A stretch of DNA of 13,525 nucleotides from Oscillospiraceae bacterium (lineage in GTDB: Bacteria > Bacillota > Clostridia > Oscillospirales > Ruminococcaceae). The DNA lies in assembly GCA_031281115.1 (NCBI GenBank), contig JAITFV010000183.1, positions 1 to 13,525 of the forward strand, given 5' to 3'. Within the stretch, counting starts at the first letter, position 1, and every line of letters starts with the position of its first letter. The notes under the pieces were generated by a model, which was not told where the DNA came from, did no database searches, and saw only the letters and a list, made by a program, of their open reading frames with translations. Positions 1 to 7,329 of the stretch are shown in pieces. The translations under genes were made by a program, and so were the position numbers.

Positions 1-1983
1 TATAGGCGAGGTCAGTACTATCACGCTCGGAAGCACATCCTTGACTTTTTCAACTTCATCGGTGGTTTTCGCGATAATAGACTGCGCTGTGTCGGGGTCC
101 GGGACGTAAACGCTTCCGCGGTCAGTCTTCTTTACCCCCGCGATAATCGCATCTTCGATTCTCGGGTCAAGCGTGATTACGCGCAGTGAGTTCGCCTCTG
201 CGAAACGCCGCGTAACAGTACGTTTCAGAGCCTGCCTGATATACTCAACGACTATATCCATGTCTTTAAGCACAGAGGTATTCTCGGAAAGCGTTTCAAG
301 TATAGTTTCCATATCGCGGATTGGTATGCCTTCTTTAAGCAGCATAGCGAGTACTCTTTGCAGATACCCTATGCTCACGACCTGCGGAATCAAATCTTCC
401 ACCACGCTCGGATTGGTCTGCTTCATATTATCAACCATGGTCTTTACATCCTGGCGAGAGAGGATTTCATGGCAGTACTGCTTTATGATTTCAGCGAGGT
501 GCGTAACCATAACCGAAACAGGGTCAATAAGCGTATACCCCGCAACGTCTGCCATGACTTTCTTGTCCTCACTTATCCAGCGCGCCGGAATCCCGAACGC
601 CGGTTCAATCGTGTCAATGCCGTCAACGGGCGTTGTCACGTCGCCGCTGTCAAGTGCAAGATAATGGTCGGAAAGGATTTCGCCGCGCGCAACTTCCTCG
701 CCTTTTATTTTAATTACGTACTGGTTGGGGTTGATTTCAGGATTGTTTCTCATCCGCACGGACGGGAAGACCATCCCCATGTTCATAGCGAAGTCTTTCC
801 TGAATATAACAAGGCGTTCTATAAAGTTTCCGCCGCTCTTTTCGTCAACAAGGTGCAAAAGGCTGTAACCGAACTCCATCTCAATCTGGTCAACCGAGAG
901 CAGCTTGAACACGTTATCGATGTCGCGGTAGTAGCTCTCGCCGCCCGGCGCTTCGGCGACTGCCTGCTCCTGCTCTTCCTGCTCTTTTGTAAGCATTTCC
1001 TGTTCTAAAAGCGTCGCTTCGATTGCCTTCTGCCGCCGCAGATAAAACCCAAGCAGAACGAGCCCGACACCGAGCGCTAAAAGCACCTGCCACGGGAACC
1101 CCGGGATTCCCATCAGCGCAAACATAACCATGCCCGCGATAAACATAACCGTCGGGTTCTGCCCGAACTGAGTGCGAAGCTCTAAGCCGAAGCTGCCTGT
1201 AGAAGCGGTTCTCGTTACAACCATACCGGTCGCGAAAGCAATCAGAAGTGCGGGAATCTGCGAAGAAAGCCCGTCGCCGACTGTCGCTAATGAGTAAGAG
1301 GAAAGAACCTCCCCGAAACTCATGTTGTTGCCGACCATACCGAAAGCCATACCGCCGACGAGGGTTATAATCATCGTAACGATTGACATTATGGCGTCGC
1401 CCTTAACGAACTTAACCGCACCATCCATCGCGCCGAAAAAGTCTGATTCTCGCTGGATTTTAATGCGTCTGACCTTCGCTTCTTCATCGTCGATTGCGCC
1501 CGCCGCGAGGTCAGCGTCAATCGCCATCTGCTTGCCCGGCATAGCGTCAAGCGTAAATCTCGCCGCAACCTCGGAAACACGTTCCGCACCCTTGGTAATT
1601 ACCAAAAAGTTCGCTAAAACGAGAATCAGGAATATTATAAAACCAACAACGGCATTGCCGCTCATCACGAAGCTTCCGATTGCCTGAATAATATTTCCCG
1701 CCGCTGCGGTTACTTCATTAGCATTAGTGCTGGAGAGAATCAGCCGCGTGGTCGAAATAGAGAGCGCGAGACGGAAAACCGTCGTAATCAGCAGGATTGA
1801 CGGAAAAATGGAGAACTCCAGCGCTTCGCTTATATAGAGGGTGATGAGCAGTATTATTACGGCTAATGCGATATTTGTGGCTATTAAGAAGTCAACAACC
1901 GTTCGGTTGAGCGGAATAATCAGCGCAAGCACGATGACTATAACAAATACCGCGAATACGTTGTCAAGCATTCGTTTAAGCAT
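1..1983 (-). CDS. flhA: Flagellar export gate protein FlhA (3' end outside the window)
   Basis: FlhA forms the large ring of the flagellar type III export gate in the inner membrane; its cytoplasmic part docks chaperone-substrate complexes. The frame is open for 661 codons from the ATG at 1983 to the window edge. The N-terminal half is rich in membrane helices and carries the FHIPEP-family signature region (FRLALSISTTRLIL, then NFLVITKGAERVSEVAARF and DAMPGKQMAIDADL). A charged Glu/Gln-rich linker near residue 350 leads into the cytoplasmic domain, which reads through to VIVLTSPI. Family members usually end about 25-30 residues later, so only the extreme C-terminus is missing. It follows flhB by 22 nt with a purine-rich AGGAAAGGAAG ahead of the ATG. 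It is the last gene of the visible operon; flhF and flhG often follow in related bacteria but are not visible here. Confidence 0.96.
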   Translation of the reverse strand, partial: MLKRMLDNVFAVFVIVIVLALIIPLNRTVVDFLIATNIALAVIILLITLYISEALEFSIFPSILLITTVFRLALSISTTRLILSSTNANEVTAAAGNIIQAIGSFVMSGNAVVGFIIFLILVLANFLVITKGAERVSEVAARFTLDAMPGKQMAIDADLAAGAIDDEEAKVRRIKIQRESDFFGAMDGAVKFVKGDAIMSIVTMIITLVGGMAFGMVGNNMSFGEVLSSYSLATVGDGLSSQIPALLIAFATGMVVTRTASTGSFGLELRTQFGQNPTVMFIAGMVMFALMGIPGFPWQVLLALGVGLVLLGFYLRRQKAIEATLLEQEMLTKEQEEQEQAVAEAPGGESYYRDIDNVFKLLSVDQIEMEFGYSLLHLVDEKSGGNFIERLVIFRKDFAMNMGMVFPSVRMRNNPEINPNQYVIKIKGEEVARGEILSDHYLALDSGDVTTPVDGIDTIEPAFGIPARWISEDKKVMADVAGYTLIDPVSVMVTHLAEIIKQYCHEILSRQDVKTMVDNMKQTNPSVVEDLIPQVVSIGYLQRVLAMLLKEGIPIRDMETILETLSENTSVLKDMDIVVEYIRQALKRTVTRRFAEANSLRVITLDPRIEDAIIAGVKKTDRGSVYVPDPDTAQSIIAKTTDEVEKVKDVLPSVIVLTSPI

Positions 1984-2005
1984 AAGTGCTCAGGCTTCCT
2001 TTCCT

Positions 2006-3115
2006 TTAAAATTCGTCGTCTTTAAACTCTATTTTCTGTCTGAATGTATCAAGTTCCGATAACAGCTCGGCTATGATTTGAAAAAACTCCTGCGGAATCG
2101 GGTTTCCTATCTTTACGCCCGGCTGCCTTTTTTCCGGGTCGCCGTGTAAAGCAAGGGCGAGCGGGCGGTTCTCACGCACTGGAACATCGTGTTCCTCGGC
2201 TACTTCTATTATTTTAAGCGCTAATGAATCCTGTCCTTTTGCCACGACAACCGGCGCAAGCATACCCTGGTCATATCTGAGAGCTACTGCATAATGCGTG
2301 GGATTTCTGACTACCACGTCTGCGCCGGGAACTTCCTGCATCATGCGGTTGTTGGCGATTTCGCGCTGTTTCTGCTTGATTTTGCTCTTAATTAGCGGGT
2401 CGCCTTCGATGTTTTTATACTCGTCCTTAACTTCCTGCTTAGACATTTTCAGTTTCTTCTCATACTGCCACCACTGAAAAACATAGTCCCCCGCAGCAAC
2501 AAACGAGAAAAGAATAACGATTAAAATTACAAGCGAGAAAATATTTTCTGCCGTGAACGCCACACCCTGAATCAGCTCCATCTGCGGCAGCTTTCTTATA
2601 TCGGGGAGAAGGTCCATCATACGCGCATAAACGATTGCGACTATAGCTGCAATTATGATTATGCCTTTGATTACATTAACGAACGACTGGATTGAAAAAA
2701 GCTTCTTTATGCCGTTAATGGGGCTCAGCTTAGAGAACTTAGGTCTCAGCGGTTTCATCGTGAAGAGTCCTTTTGACTGGAAAACCGAGGGTACAATCGC
2801 CGCAAACAGCTTAACAGCGAGCAGGGGCCCTATTATAATCACAACAAATCTTGCAATGTTTATTCCCATCCAGGTGATGAATTCATGATTGATGTTCATT
2901 TCGCCGCCGGAGTTGCCGAAAAAGAATCTGATTGCCTCCTGCATCTGTGAAAACATGAGAGGCCCCAGCAGCGACAGCGCGAAGAACATAATTAAAAGGG
3001 AAAATGCGGTGTTTACTTCCTTGCTTTGCAATACATTGCCTTCTTTTTCGCGCGCGTCTTTACGCTTTTTCGGCGTGGCTTTTTCGGTTTTTTCCTGTCC
3101 TCCGCCCTGTGCCAA
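2006..3115 (-). CDS. flhB: Flagellar export switch protein FlhB
   Basis: FlhB is the autocleaving switch that moves the flagellar export apparatus from rod/hook substrates to filament substrates. The 369-residue product has the usual basic start (EKTEKATPKKRKDAREKEG), four hydrophobic segments between about residues 35 and 210, and a soluble C-terminal domain with the autocleavage motif NPTH at residues 271-274 followed by YAVALRYD. Length and motif are normal. The start is a TTG: the family N-terminus begins exactly here, with GGAG 9 nt and GAGG 3 nt upstream. The GGAG overlaps the TAG stop of fliR, which suggests translational coupling. The C-terminal tail after the cleavage domain is short and acidic. 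Confidence 0.96.
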   Translation of the reverse strand: MAQGGGQEKTEKATPKKRKDAREKEGNVLQSKEVNTAFSLLIMFFALSLLGPLMFSQMQEAIRFFFGNSGGEMNINHEFITWMGINIARFVVIIIGPLLAVKLFAAIVPSVFQSKGLFTMKPLRPKFSKLSPINGIKKLFSIQSFVNVIKGIIIIAAIVAIVYARMMDLLPDIRKLPQMELIQGVAFTAENIFSLVILIVILFSFVAAGDYVFQWWQYEKKLKMSKQEVKDEYKNIEGDPLIKSKIKQKQREIANNRMMQEVPGADVVVRNPTHYAVALRYDQGMLAPVVVAKGQDSLALKIIEVAEEHDVPVRENRPLALALHGDPEKRQPGVKIGNPIPQEFFQIIAELLSELDTFRQKIEFKDDEF

Positions 3116-3127
3116 CTACCTCAACTC

Positions 3128-3916
3128 CTAAATAAAACTATGAAGAACCGCGTCCATATTTTCCCACATGATTTCAAGAAGCCTGTCTATAAAATCCGAA
3201 ATCGGGCGCGCAAGTGATAAAATTACAAAAAGCCCGAAAATAATTTTAAGCTGTATGTTTACAACGAAAACTTGAATCGTAGGCACCGCTTTCATGATGA
3301 CGCCCACACAAACTTCCACAATCAGCCCCGCAGAAATCACCGGCAGCGCGAGCTTCATTGCAAGCGTGAATATTGTGCCGAAGAACATAACCAGGTTGTG
3401 AGTGACCGCGAAGGTGTTCCAGGTGAACTCAAAGCCCATAGGAACTATATTATACGACAGCGCAAAGAGCCTGATATACTCGAGATGTCCGTTTGTAAGA
3501 AAAAAGTACAGCACAAATATATAGTAGTAAATCGTACCGAAAATCGGCATTTGTATACCTGTGCCGGGGTCCATGACCTTTGCCATCATGAATCCGACTT
3601 GCCTGTCTGTAGACTCGCCCGCAAGGATTAAAGCCGTCAGAAACATATTAGTCAGAAAACCGAAAACAAGTCCGAAAAACGCTTCCGCGAGCAGCGTAAA
3701 AACAAAGTGCGGGATACTCAGCGGAATAAACCCGGTTGAACCACCGGTTACGGCGAGCAGGCTCACAGCGAATGCGAGCGACATCGCCACGCGTACTCTC
3801 ATAGGAACATTCTGCCGCCCGAAAATGGGATTAAACGTAAATATTCCGGCGACTCGCGCAAAAACAAGCAGACAGCCGATAAAGTTATAAACTATTAAGT
3901 CCCATAATTGTTCCAT
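3128..3916 (-). CDS. fliR: Flagellar export gate protein FliR
   Basis: FliR is an integral membrane component of the export gate and assembles with FliP and FliQ into the core pore complex. The product is about 262 residues and almost entirely hydrophobic, with the familiar early segment VFARVAGIFTFNPIFG and later GESTDRQVGFMMAKVMDP, typical of the family. I place the start at the ATG at 3916 (MEQLWDLIVYNF). An in-frame TTG three codons upstream is possible. No clear Shine-Dalgarno sequence precedes either, because the upstream region is taken up by a 7-nt-period AT repeat array ending 8 nt before the ATG. The stop overlaps the flhB ribosome binding site. Confidence 0.95.
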   Translation of the reverse strand: MEQLWDLIVYNFIGCLLVFARVAGIFTFNPIFGRQNVPMRVRVAMSLAFAVSLLAVTGGSTGFIPLSIPHFVFTLLAEAFFGLVFGFLTNMFLTALILAGESTDRQVGFMMAKVMDPGTGIQMPIFGTIYYYIFVLYFFLTNGHLEYIRLFALSYNIVPMGFEFTWNTFAVTHNLVMFFGTIFTLAMKLALPVISAGLIVEVCVGVIMKAVPTIQVFVVNIQLKIIFGLFVILSLARPISDFIDRLLEIMWENMDAVLHSFI

Positions 3917-3923
3917 AATAACC

Positions 3924-3972
3924 AATTACTAATTAATAATTAATAATTATTCATTATTAATTATTAATTATT
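3924..3972. repeat. Heptanucleotide repeat array between fliQ and fliR
   Basis: Seven consecutive 7-nt units fill the gap on the plus strand: AATTACT, then AATTAAT twice, AATTATT, CATTATT, and AATTATT twice. The middle forms a perfect 18-bp inverted repeat (3930-3947 with 3953-3970) around a 5-nt loop. The array lies between the fliQ stop and the fliR start and leaves no room for a normal ribosome binding site for fliR. Confidence 0.9.
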
Positions 3973-3974
3973 CC

Positions 3975-4247
3975 TTATCTTAGCCCCGTCTGCGACATTG
4001 TATCGAAAATGTATTCCATGAACTCAATAATCTGATTTGTCATCCACGGCCCCAGCGCAAGCAGTGCGAGCGTAATTGCTATCGCTTTGGGTACAAAGGT
4101 CAGCGTCTGTTCCTGAACCTGCGTCGCCGCCTGTAAGATAGCGACTATCAAGCCGAGAAGCATAGCAAGCAATAACATCGGCAAAGCCAATGAAAACGCG
4201 ATTCCGATTGCCTGCGTGAATATATCCATTACCAGTTCTTGGGTCAT
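3975..4247 (-). CDS. fliQ: Flagellar export gate protein FliQ
   Basis: FliQ is a small two-helix membrane subunit of the FliPQR export pore. The 90-residue product (MTQELVMDIFTQAIG...) has two hydrophobic helices around residues 15-40 and 52-75, with the conserved linker AATQVQEQTLTFVPK between them. Length and sequence are typical. The start is the ATG at 4247, preceded 5 nt upstream by GAGG at 4253-4256. An in-frame ATG at 4286 would add 13 residues, but these are encoded by the heptanucleotide repeat and lie upstream of this ribosome binding site, so I reject it. The neighbours fliP and fliR confirm the assignment. Confidence 0.96.
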   Translation of the reverse strand: MTQELVMDIFTQAIGIAFSLALPMLLLAMLLGLIVAILQAATQVQEQTLTFVPKAIAITLALLALGPWMTNQIIEFMEYIFDTMSQTGLR

Positions 4248-4256
4248 AACTACCTC

Positions 4257-4291
4257 AATTAACAATTGACAATTGACAATGTACAATTGTT
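4257..4291. repeat. Heptanucleotide repeat array between fliP and fliQ
   Basis: Five in-register 7-nt units on the plus strand: AATTAAC, AATTGAC twice, AATGTAC and AATTGTT. The array directly abuts the fliQ ribosome binding site on one side and a short GC-rich hairpin on the other. Confidence 0.88.
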
Positions 4292-4311
4292 GTGCCGCTT
4301 TGCGGCGGTTT
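4292..4311. repeat. Hairpin module after fliP (copy 1)
   Basis: The plus-strand module GTGCCGCTTTGCGGCGGTTT forms a 5-bp stem (4294-4298 with 4302-4306) around a 3-nt loop. It starts exactly where the heptanucleotide array ends and its last bases overlap the fliP stop codon. A 17/20-identical copy lies at 10497-10516. The differences are one compensatory stem pair and one loop base. There is no T tract on the transcribed side, so it does not look like an intrinsic terminator. Confidence 0.8.
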
Positions 4312-5257
4312 ATAAATTAAACGATGCCGCGATACTTCCTACCAACATCTGCCAGCCGTCAACAAGCACAAACAGCATAAGCTTAAACGGCATTGAAATC
4401 ATTGCAGGCGGGAGCATCATCATACCCATCGACATGAGCGTACTCGCAACAACTATATCAATAATAAGGAAAGGTACGAAAAGCATAAAACCCATTTGAA
4501 ACGCCCTTGAAAGCTCGCTCACCATGAACGCGGGAATCACAACCTCGAAGCCTATTTGCTCATAAAACTCGTCAAGGTCAGAGTCGGTAGTGTTCACGTT
4601 TACCTCTATTTGATTATCGGTGCCGAAGGTATCGGATGTGTATATTGTAGCGTTCGCCAAATCAAGGAAGAAAGCCATATTGCTTCTTGTCGTCTGCTTC
4701 AGCATGAAGGTTTTGAGAGGTCCTCCGGCTCTTTCAACAGCTTCCCATGTGGTAATCTCACCGTCGGCATAAGGCCGGTAAGCCTCCTGATTAATCTGCA
4801 CAAATACGGGCCACATCAAAAACATTGTTAAAAACAGCGCAAGAGAAACTATAACTTGGTTCGGCGGGGTTTGCTGCGTCTGCATAGCGTTGCGCAGAAA
4901 ACTCATGACAATGACAATCCGCGTAAAGCAGGTCATCATCAAAAGAATCGACGGCGCAATCGAAATAACTGTCAGCAGAAGTATAATTTCAAGAGGCTGC
5001 GAAGCGTCCACGCCGATTAAATCCATGAGCACGCTGGTTTCGCTCGGAGCGAGCACCGCATCCGGGTTCGCCGCGTCTACGGCTTCCGGAGAGGTGTTTA
5101 TATTAACGTCAGGCGCGGGTACAAATGGTTCTGTATCAGCCGCAATCACGTTCAAACTAAAAACGACGGAAAATAACGCCGCTGTTAAGGCAAGAGACGC
5201 GATAAAACGGATAAAGAGGAGTTTATTCTCCCTGATTGCTTGTTTCATCCGGTTCAA
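4310..5257 (-). CDS. fliP: Flagellar export gate protein FliP with signal peptide
   Basis: FliP forms the core of the flagellar export pore with FliQ and FliR. The 315-residue product has a cleavable-type signal peptide (hydrophobic residues about 13-38, likely processing after VIA near residue 39) and a Pro/Asp/Asn-rich periplasmic stretch to about residue 75. The conserved FliP body follows, with TCFTRIVIVMSFLRNAMQTQQTPPN represented at about 109-133 and IPAFMVSELSRAFQMGF at 241-257. Compared with usual family members of about 250 residues it has a longer N-terminal region and an Asp/Thr-rich insertion at roughly residues 202-232. The start is probably TTG at 5257, 9 nt after GGAGG. An ATG at 5248 is the alternative but lies 18 nt from that site. 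The gene overlaps the end of fliO by 35 nt, which suggests coupling. Confidence 0.95.
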   Translation of the reverse strand: MNRMKQAIRENKLLFIRFIASLALTAALFSVVFSLNVIAADTEPFVPAPDVNINTSPEAVDAANPDAVLAPSETSVLMDLIGVDASQPLEIILLLTVISIAPSILLMMTCFTRIVIVMSFLRNAMQTQQTPPNQVIVSLALFLTMFLMWPVFVQINQEAYRPYADGEITTWEAVERAGGPLKTFMLKQTTRSNMAFFLDLANATIYTSDTFGTDNQIEVNVNTTDSDLDEFYEQIGFEVVIPAFMVSELSRAFQMGFMLFVPFLIIDIVVASTLMSMGMMMLPPAMISMPFKLMLFVLVDGWQMLVGSIAASFNL

Positions 5258-5636
5258 CGGTGTTTTCCTCCCCCTCGGGTTTTATTTCCGTCCTTTTATT
5301 AGGATTTATGAAGCTGGTTAATATATCGGAAAATTTAATGCCCGCAGGTTTGTCCGTATTATTGCCGCCTGCCGAGCCGAAATACTCCTCCTCACTAACG
5401 CTTAAGTCGCAAAGTTTTTCGATTCTTCCCGCGCTTACGCCCACCAGCATAAGTTTACCGCTCACGCTGACGACAAGCAGCGAAGAATCTCTGCCCGTGT
5501 TCGCCCTGTCAATGATTCGCAGCTTGTTGCCGCTTGCCACTGCTTGCATCTTGGTTACTTTCCGCAGCATCCAAAACATAAAAAGTATTAACCCTATTAT
5601 GCCGGACAGGGAAAGTACGAGCCGTATCAATTCCAT
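5223..5636 (-). CDS. fliO: Flagellar biosynthesis protein FliO (FliZ-like)
   Basis: FliO is a small bitopic membrane protein that stabilises FliP during assembly of the export gate. The product has one hydrophobic helix near the N-terminus (LSGIIGLILFMFWML), then a small soluble domain with the family pattern LRIIDRANTGRDSSLLVVSVSGKLMLVGVSAGRIEKL, and an acidic, disordered-looking C-terminal tail. I place the start at the ATG at 5636 (MELIRLVLSLSG; 137 residues). An in-frame ATG at 5675 would add 13 residues, but it lies inside a 48-bp inverted-end repeat element, so those residues may not be native. The ribosome binding site is weak for both. Position between cheY and fliP and overlap with fliP support the call. 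Confidence 0.88.
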   Translation of the reverse strand: MELIRLVLSLSGIIGLILFMFWMLRKVTKMQAVASGNKLRIIDRANTGRDSSLLVVSVSGKLMLVGVSAGRIEKLCDLSVSEEEYFGSAGGNNTDKPAGIKFSDILTSFINPNKRTEIKPEGEENTVEPDETSNQGE

Positions 5637-5658
5637 AAAATTCTCGTTTCCGTTTAAT

Positions 5659-5706
5659 GTAGGGACGAACGACATTTATCCGCAGACGATTACAAACCGC
5701 CCCTAC
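5659..5706. repeat. Short interspersed element with inverted ends, between cheY and fliO
   Basis: A 48-bp segment is bounded by GTAGGGACG (5659-5667) and CGCCCCTAC (5698-5706), which are inverted repeats matching at 8 of 9 positions. It contains one candidate fliO start codon and no ribosome binding site. It resembles small non-coding interspersed or REP-like elements. No second copy is in this window, so the family is not demonstrated here. Confidence 0.5.
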
Positions 5707-5713
5707 CGCGCCT

Positions 5714-5738
5714 CTACATAGTTAGTTTACCTATGTAG
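5714..5738. repeat. Hairpin just after cheY
   Basis: CTACATAG (5714-5721) and CTATGTAG (5731-5738) form a perfect 8-bp stem with a 9-nt loop directly after the cheY stop codon. No T tract follows on the transcribed strand, so an intrinsic terminator is not supported. It could affect transcript stability or termination efficiency. Confidence 0.55.
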
Positions 5739-5739
5739 A

Positions 5740-6102
5740 TTAACCGAGAATTTTAGAAACAGTTTGCAGGATTCTGTCCGGTTTGAAAGGCTTCACAATA
5801 AAGTCAAGCGCACCCAGTTTGATAGCCTCGACAACCATCGCTTCCTGCCCCATAGCGGAACACATAATGATTTTCGCTTCAGGATATTTGCCTTTAATTG
5901 CAGCCAGCGCCTCAATTCCGGTCATGTTGGGCATGGTGATGTCCATGACTACGAGGTCGGGTTTTTCCGCCTCATAAACCTGCACGGCGATTTCACCGTC
6001 TGCAGCTTCAAGAATCGCGGTGTAACCGTTCTTGGTCAGTGTGTCCTTTATGAGCATTCTCATAAAAGCCGCGTCGTCTACCAGTAGAATTTTCTTGTCC
6101 AT
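5740..6102 (-). CDS. cheY: Chemotaxis response regulator CheY
   Basis: This is a stand-alone receiver domain of 120 residues. In its phosphorylated form CheY binds the flagellar switch and changes rotation. All key residues are present: the acidic pair D9/D10, phosphoacceptor D54 in VVMDITMP, switch residue S82 in IIMCSAMG, and K104 followed by P105 in FIVKPFKP. There is no output domain. The start is supported by GGAG 10 nt upstream, which overlaps the end of fliY. Its position directly after fliY, which carries CheC-type phosphatase motifs, puts the signal and its likely eraser in one transcript. Confidence 0.95.
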   Translation of the reverse strand: MDKKILLVDDAAFMRMLIKDTLTKNGYTAILEAADGEIAVQVYEAEKPDLVVMDITMPNMTGIEALAAIKGKYPEAKIIMCSAMGQEAMVVEAIKLGALDFIVKPFKPDRILQTVSKILG

Positions 6103-6109
6103 GTGTTAC

Positions 6110-7264
6110 CTACTCCTTACCTAATGAATCCATAAATTTAGATTTTAATATTTCAGTGATTCTGACCGCGAAGTTATCGTCTATTACCACAACGTCGCCT
6201 CTCGCAATCAGATTGCCGTTGACTACTACATCTACAGGCGCGCCCGCCTGCCTTTCAAGCTCAATTATTGTACCCTGCGTAAAGTCGAGAATATCTTTAA
6301 CCTTGCGCTTAGCCGTTCCTATTTCCACGGAAATCTGTAAGGGTACACCCATAAGCAGTTGCAGGTTTTCTCCCTGGTCGCTCTGCAGATTAAAGTTCGG
6401 AACCTCAAACTGATGAAGCTGAGCATTTTGTATGTTTACAGACGGCTGCGGATATCCGTAAGCCGGCGGCGGGTATGCCCCGTAGCCGGGCGGCGCGCCC
6501 ATCTGCTGCATCATCGGCTGCTGCGGCATCATCATCGGCTGTTGCGGCGGCATCATCGGTTGCTGCGGCGGCATCATCGGCTGCTGTGCCTGCTGTTGTG
6601 CAGGCTGCTGCGGGGGCGGAGCGGCTGCTGCTGCGGGGGCGGGTTTCGGCTCAGGCTCGGGTTCCGGCTCGGGGCTCAGCATTTTATCACAGATAATCTG
6701 CGCTAAATCCGCGCTCATAACCGAAACAAACTCTGATTTTATCACGCCCTCTATGGTGATATCGAAGGTAATCGCAATCACTTCTTCATCCGTATCATAA
6801 TCATGAACTTCAGACAACTTGATTTCATTCATTATATACGGCGTGGGTACCGAAATATCCACGTGCATCCCGAGGAAATTCGACAAAGCGGTTGCGGAGG
6901 AGCCCATCATTTGGTTCATGACCTCGCTGACTGCACTGATGTTCAGCTCGTCGAACTCAAAGTCCGGCGTAACCTCCAGCGGCTGACCCATGAGCTGATT
7001 CAGGATTAACTGAACATCGTCCTGTCTCAGAATCATCATGTTAGTGCCGGATATGCCTTTGATATAAACTATTTTCACGCATATCGCAGGCTCAAGGGAT
7101 TCCTTGCGTAGTTCTGCGGCTTTTTGCACGGATACGCGGGGAGTGGTAATCCACACCTTGGCGTTCAGCAATTCCGATGCGGCTGTCGCGGCGTTACCCA
7201 TACTTATGTTCATAACTTCCGCTATTGCATCTTTTTGCAAATCCGTAAATTCTACTGCAGCCAT
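6110..7264 (-). CDS. fliY: Flagellar switch protein FliY (CheC-type phosphatase plus FliN domain)
   Basis: FliY replaces FliN in many Bacillota: it is part of the switch C-ring and dephosphorylates CheY-P. The 384-residue protein has an N-terminal CheC-like domain with two complete D/S-X3-E-X2-N-X22-P motifs, D12/E16/N19/P42 and S110/E114/N117/P140, so both active sites look functional. A low-complexity linker at about 200-285 follows: Pro-Glu repeats, an Ala/Pro run, then repeats of QQPMMPP and a Gly/Tyr/Pro stretch. The C-terminal SpoA/FliN domain (LMGVPLQISVEIGTAKRKVKDIL onward) ends the protein. No N-terminal EIDALL-type CheY-binding peptide is present; translation starts within a few residues of the CheC domain. 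The start has AGGAAG 10 nt upstream. Confidence 0.95.
   Translation of the reverse strand: MAAVEFTDLQKDAIAEVMNISMGNAATAASELLNAKVWITTPRVSVQKAAELRKESLEPAICVKIVYIKGISGTNMMILRQDDVQLILNQLMGQPLEVTPDFEFDELNISAVSEVMNQMMGSSATALSNFLGMHVDISVPTPYIMNEIKLSEVHDYDTDEEVIAITFDITIEGVIKSEFVSVMSADLAQIICDKMLSPEPEPEPEPKPAPAAAAAPPPQQPAQQQAQQPMMPPQQPMMPPQQPMMMPQQPMMQQMGAPPGYGAYPPPAYGYPQPSVNIQNAQLHQFEVPNFNLQSDQGENLQLLMGVPLQISVEIGTAKRKVKDILDFTQGTIIELERQAGAPVDVVVNGNLIARGDVVVIDDNFAVRITEILKSKFMDSLGKE
6509..6586. repeat. In-frame minisatellite in the fliY linker
   Basis: Four tandem units of about 21 nt (CATCATCGG plus CTG/TTG codons on the plus strand) encode repeats of MMP-QQP at about residues 227-252 of FliY. Unit length varies by whole codons, so the frame is kept. 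Confidence 0.85.
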
Positions 7265-7292
7265 ATTATGCGGTCTTCCTTTCTCTTCGGAT

Positions 7293-7327
7293 AATTGTCA
7301 ATTGCCCGTTGCCCTCTGTCAATTGTT
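7293..7327. repeat. Degenerate heptanucleotide array between fliM and fliY
   Basis: Five 7-nt units stay in register on the plus strand: AATTGTC, AATTGCC, CGTTGCC, CTCTGTC and AATTGTT. The array begins 2 nt after the fliM stop codon (minus-strand reading) and fills about half of the 65-bp gap before fliY. Confidence 0.75.
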
Positions 7328-7329
7328 CG

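Noticed and set aside
173..1008. Long plus-strand open frames at 173-664 and 358-1008
   Set aside because: They are antisense to flhA, whose minus frame is open and matches the family throughout.
4248..4286. Extended FliQ start at 4286
   Set aside because: The extra 13 residues are encoded by the repeat array and lie upstream of the GAGG that serves the ATG at 4247.
3924..4291. Possible CRISPR array
   Set aside because: Units are 7 nt with no spacers, and there are no cas genes.
6359..6706. Plus-strand open frames rich in His/Arg/Leu or Ala/Ser at 6359-6706
   Set aside because: They are mirror products of the fliY linker minisatellite.
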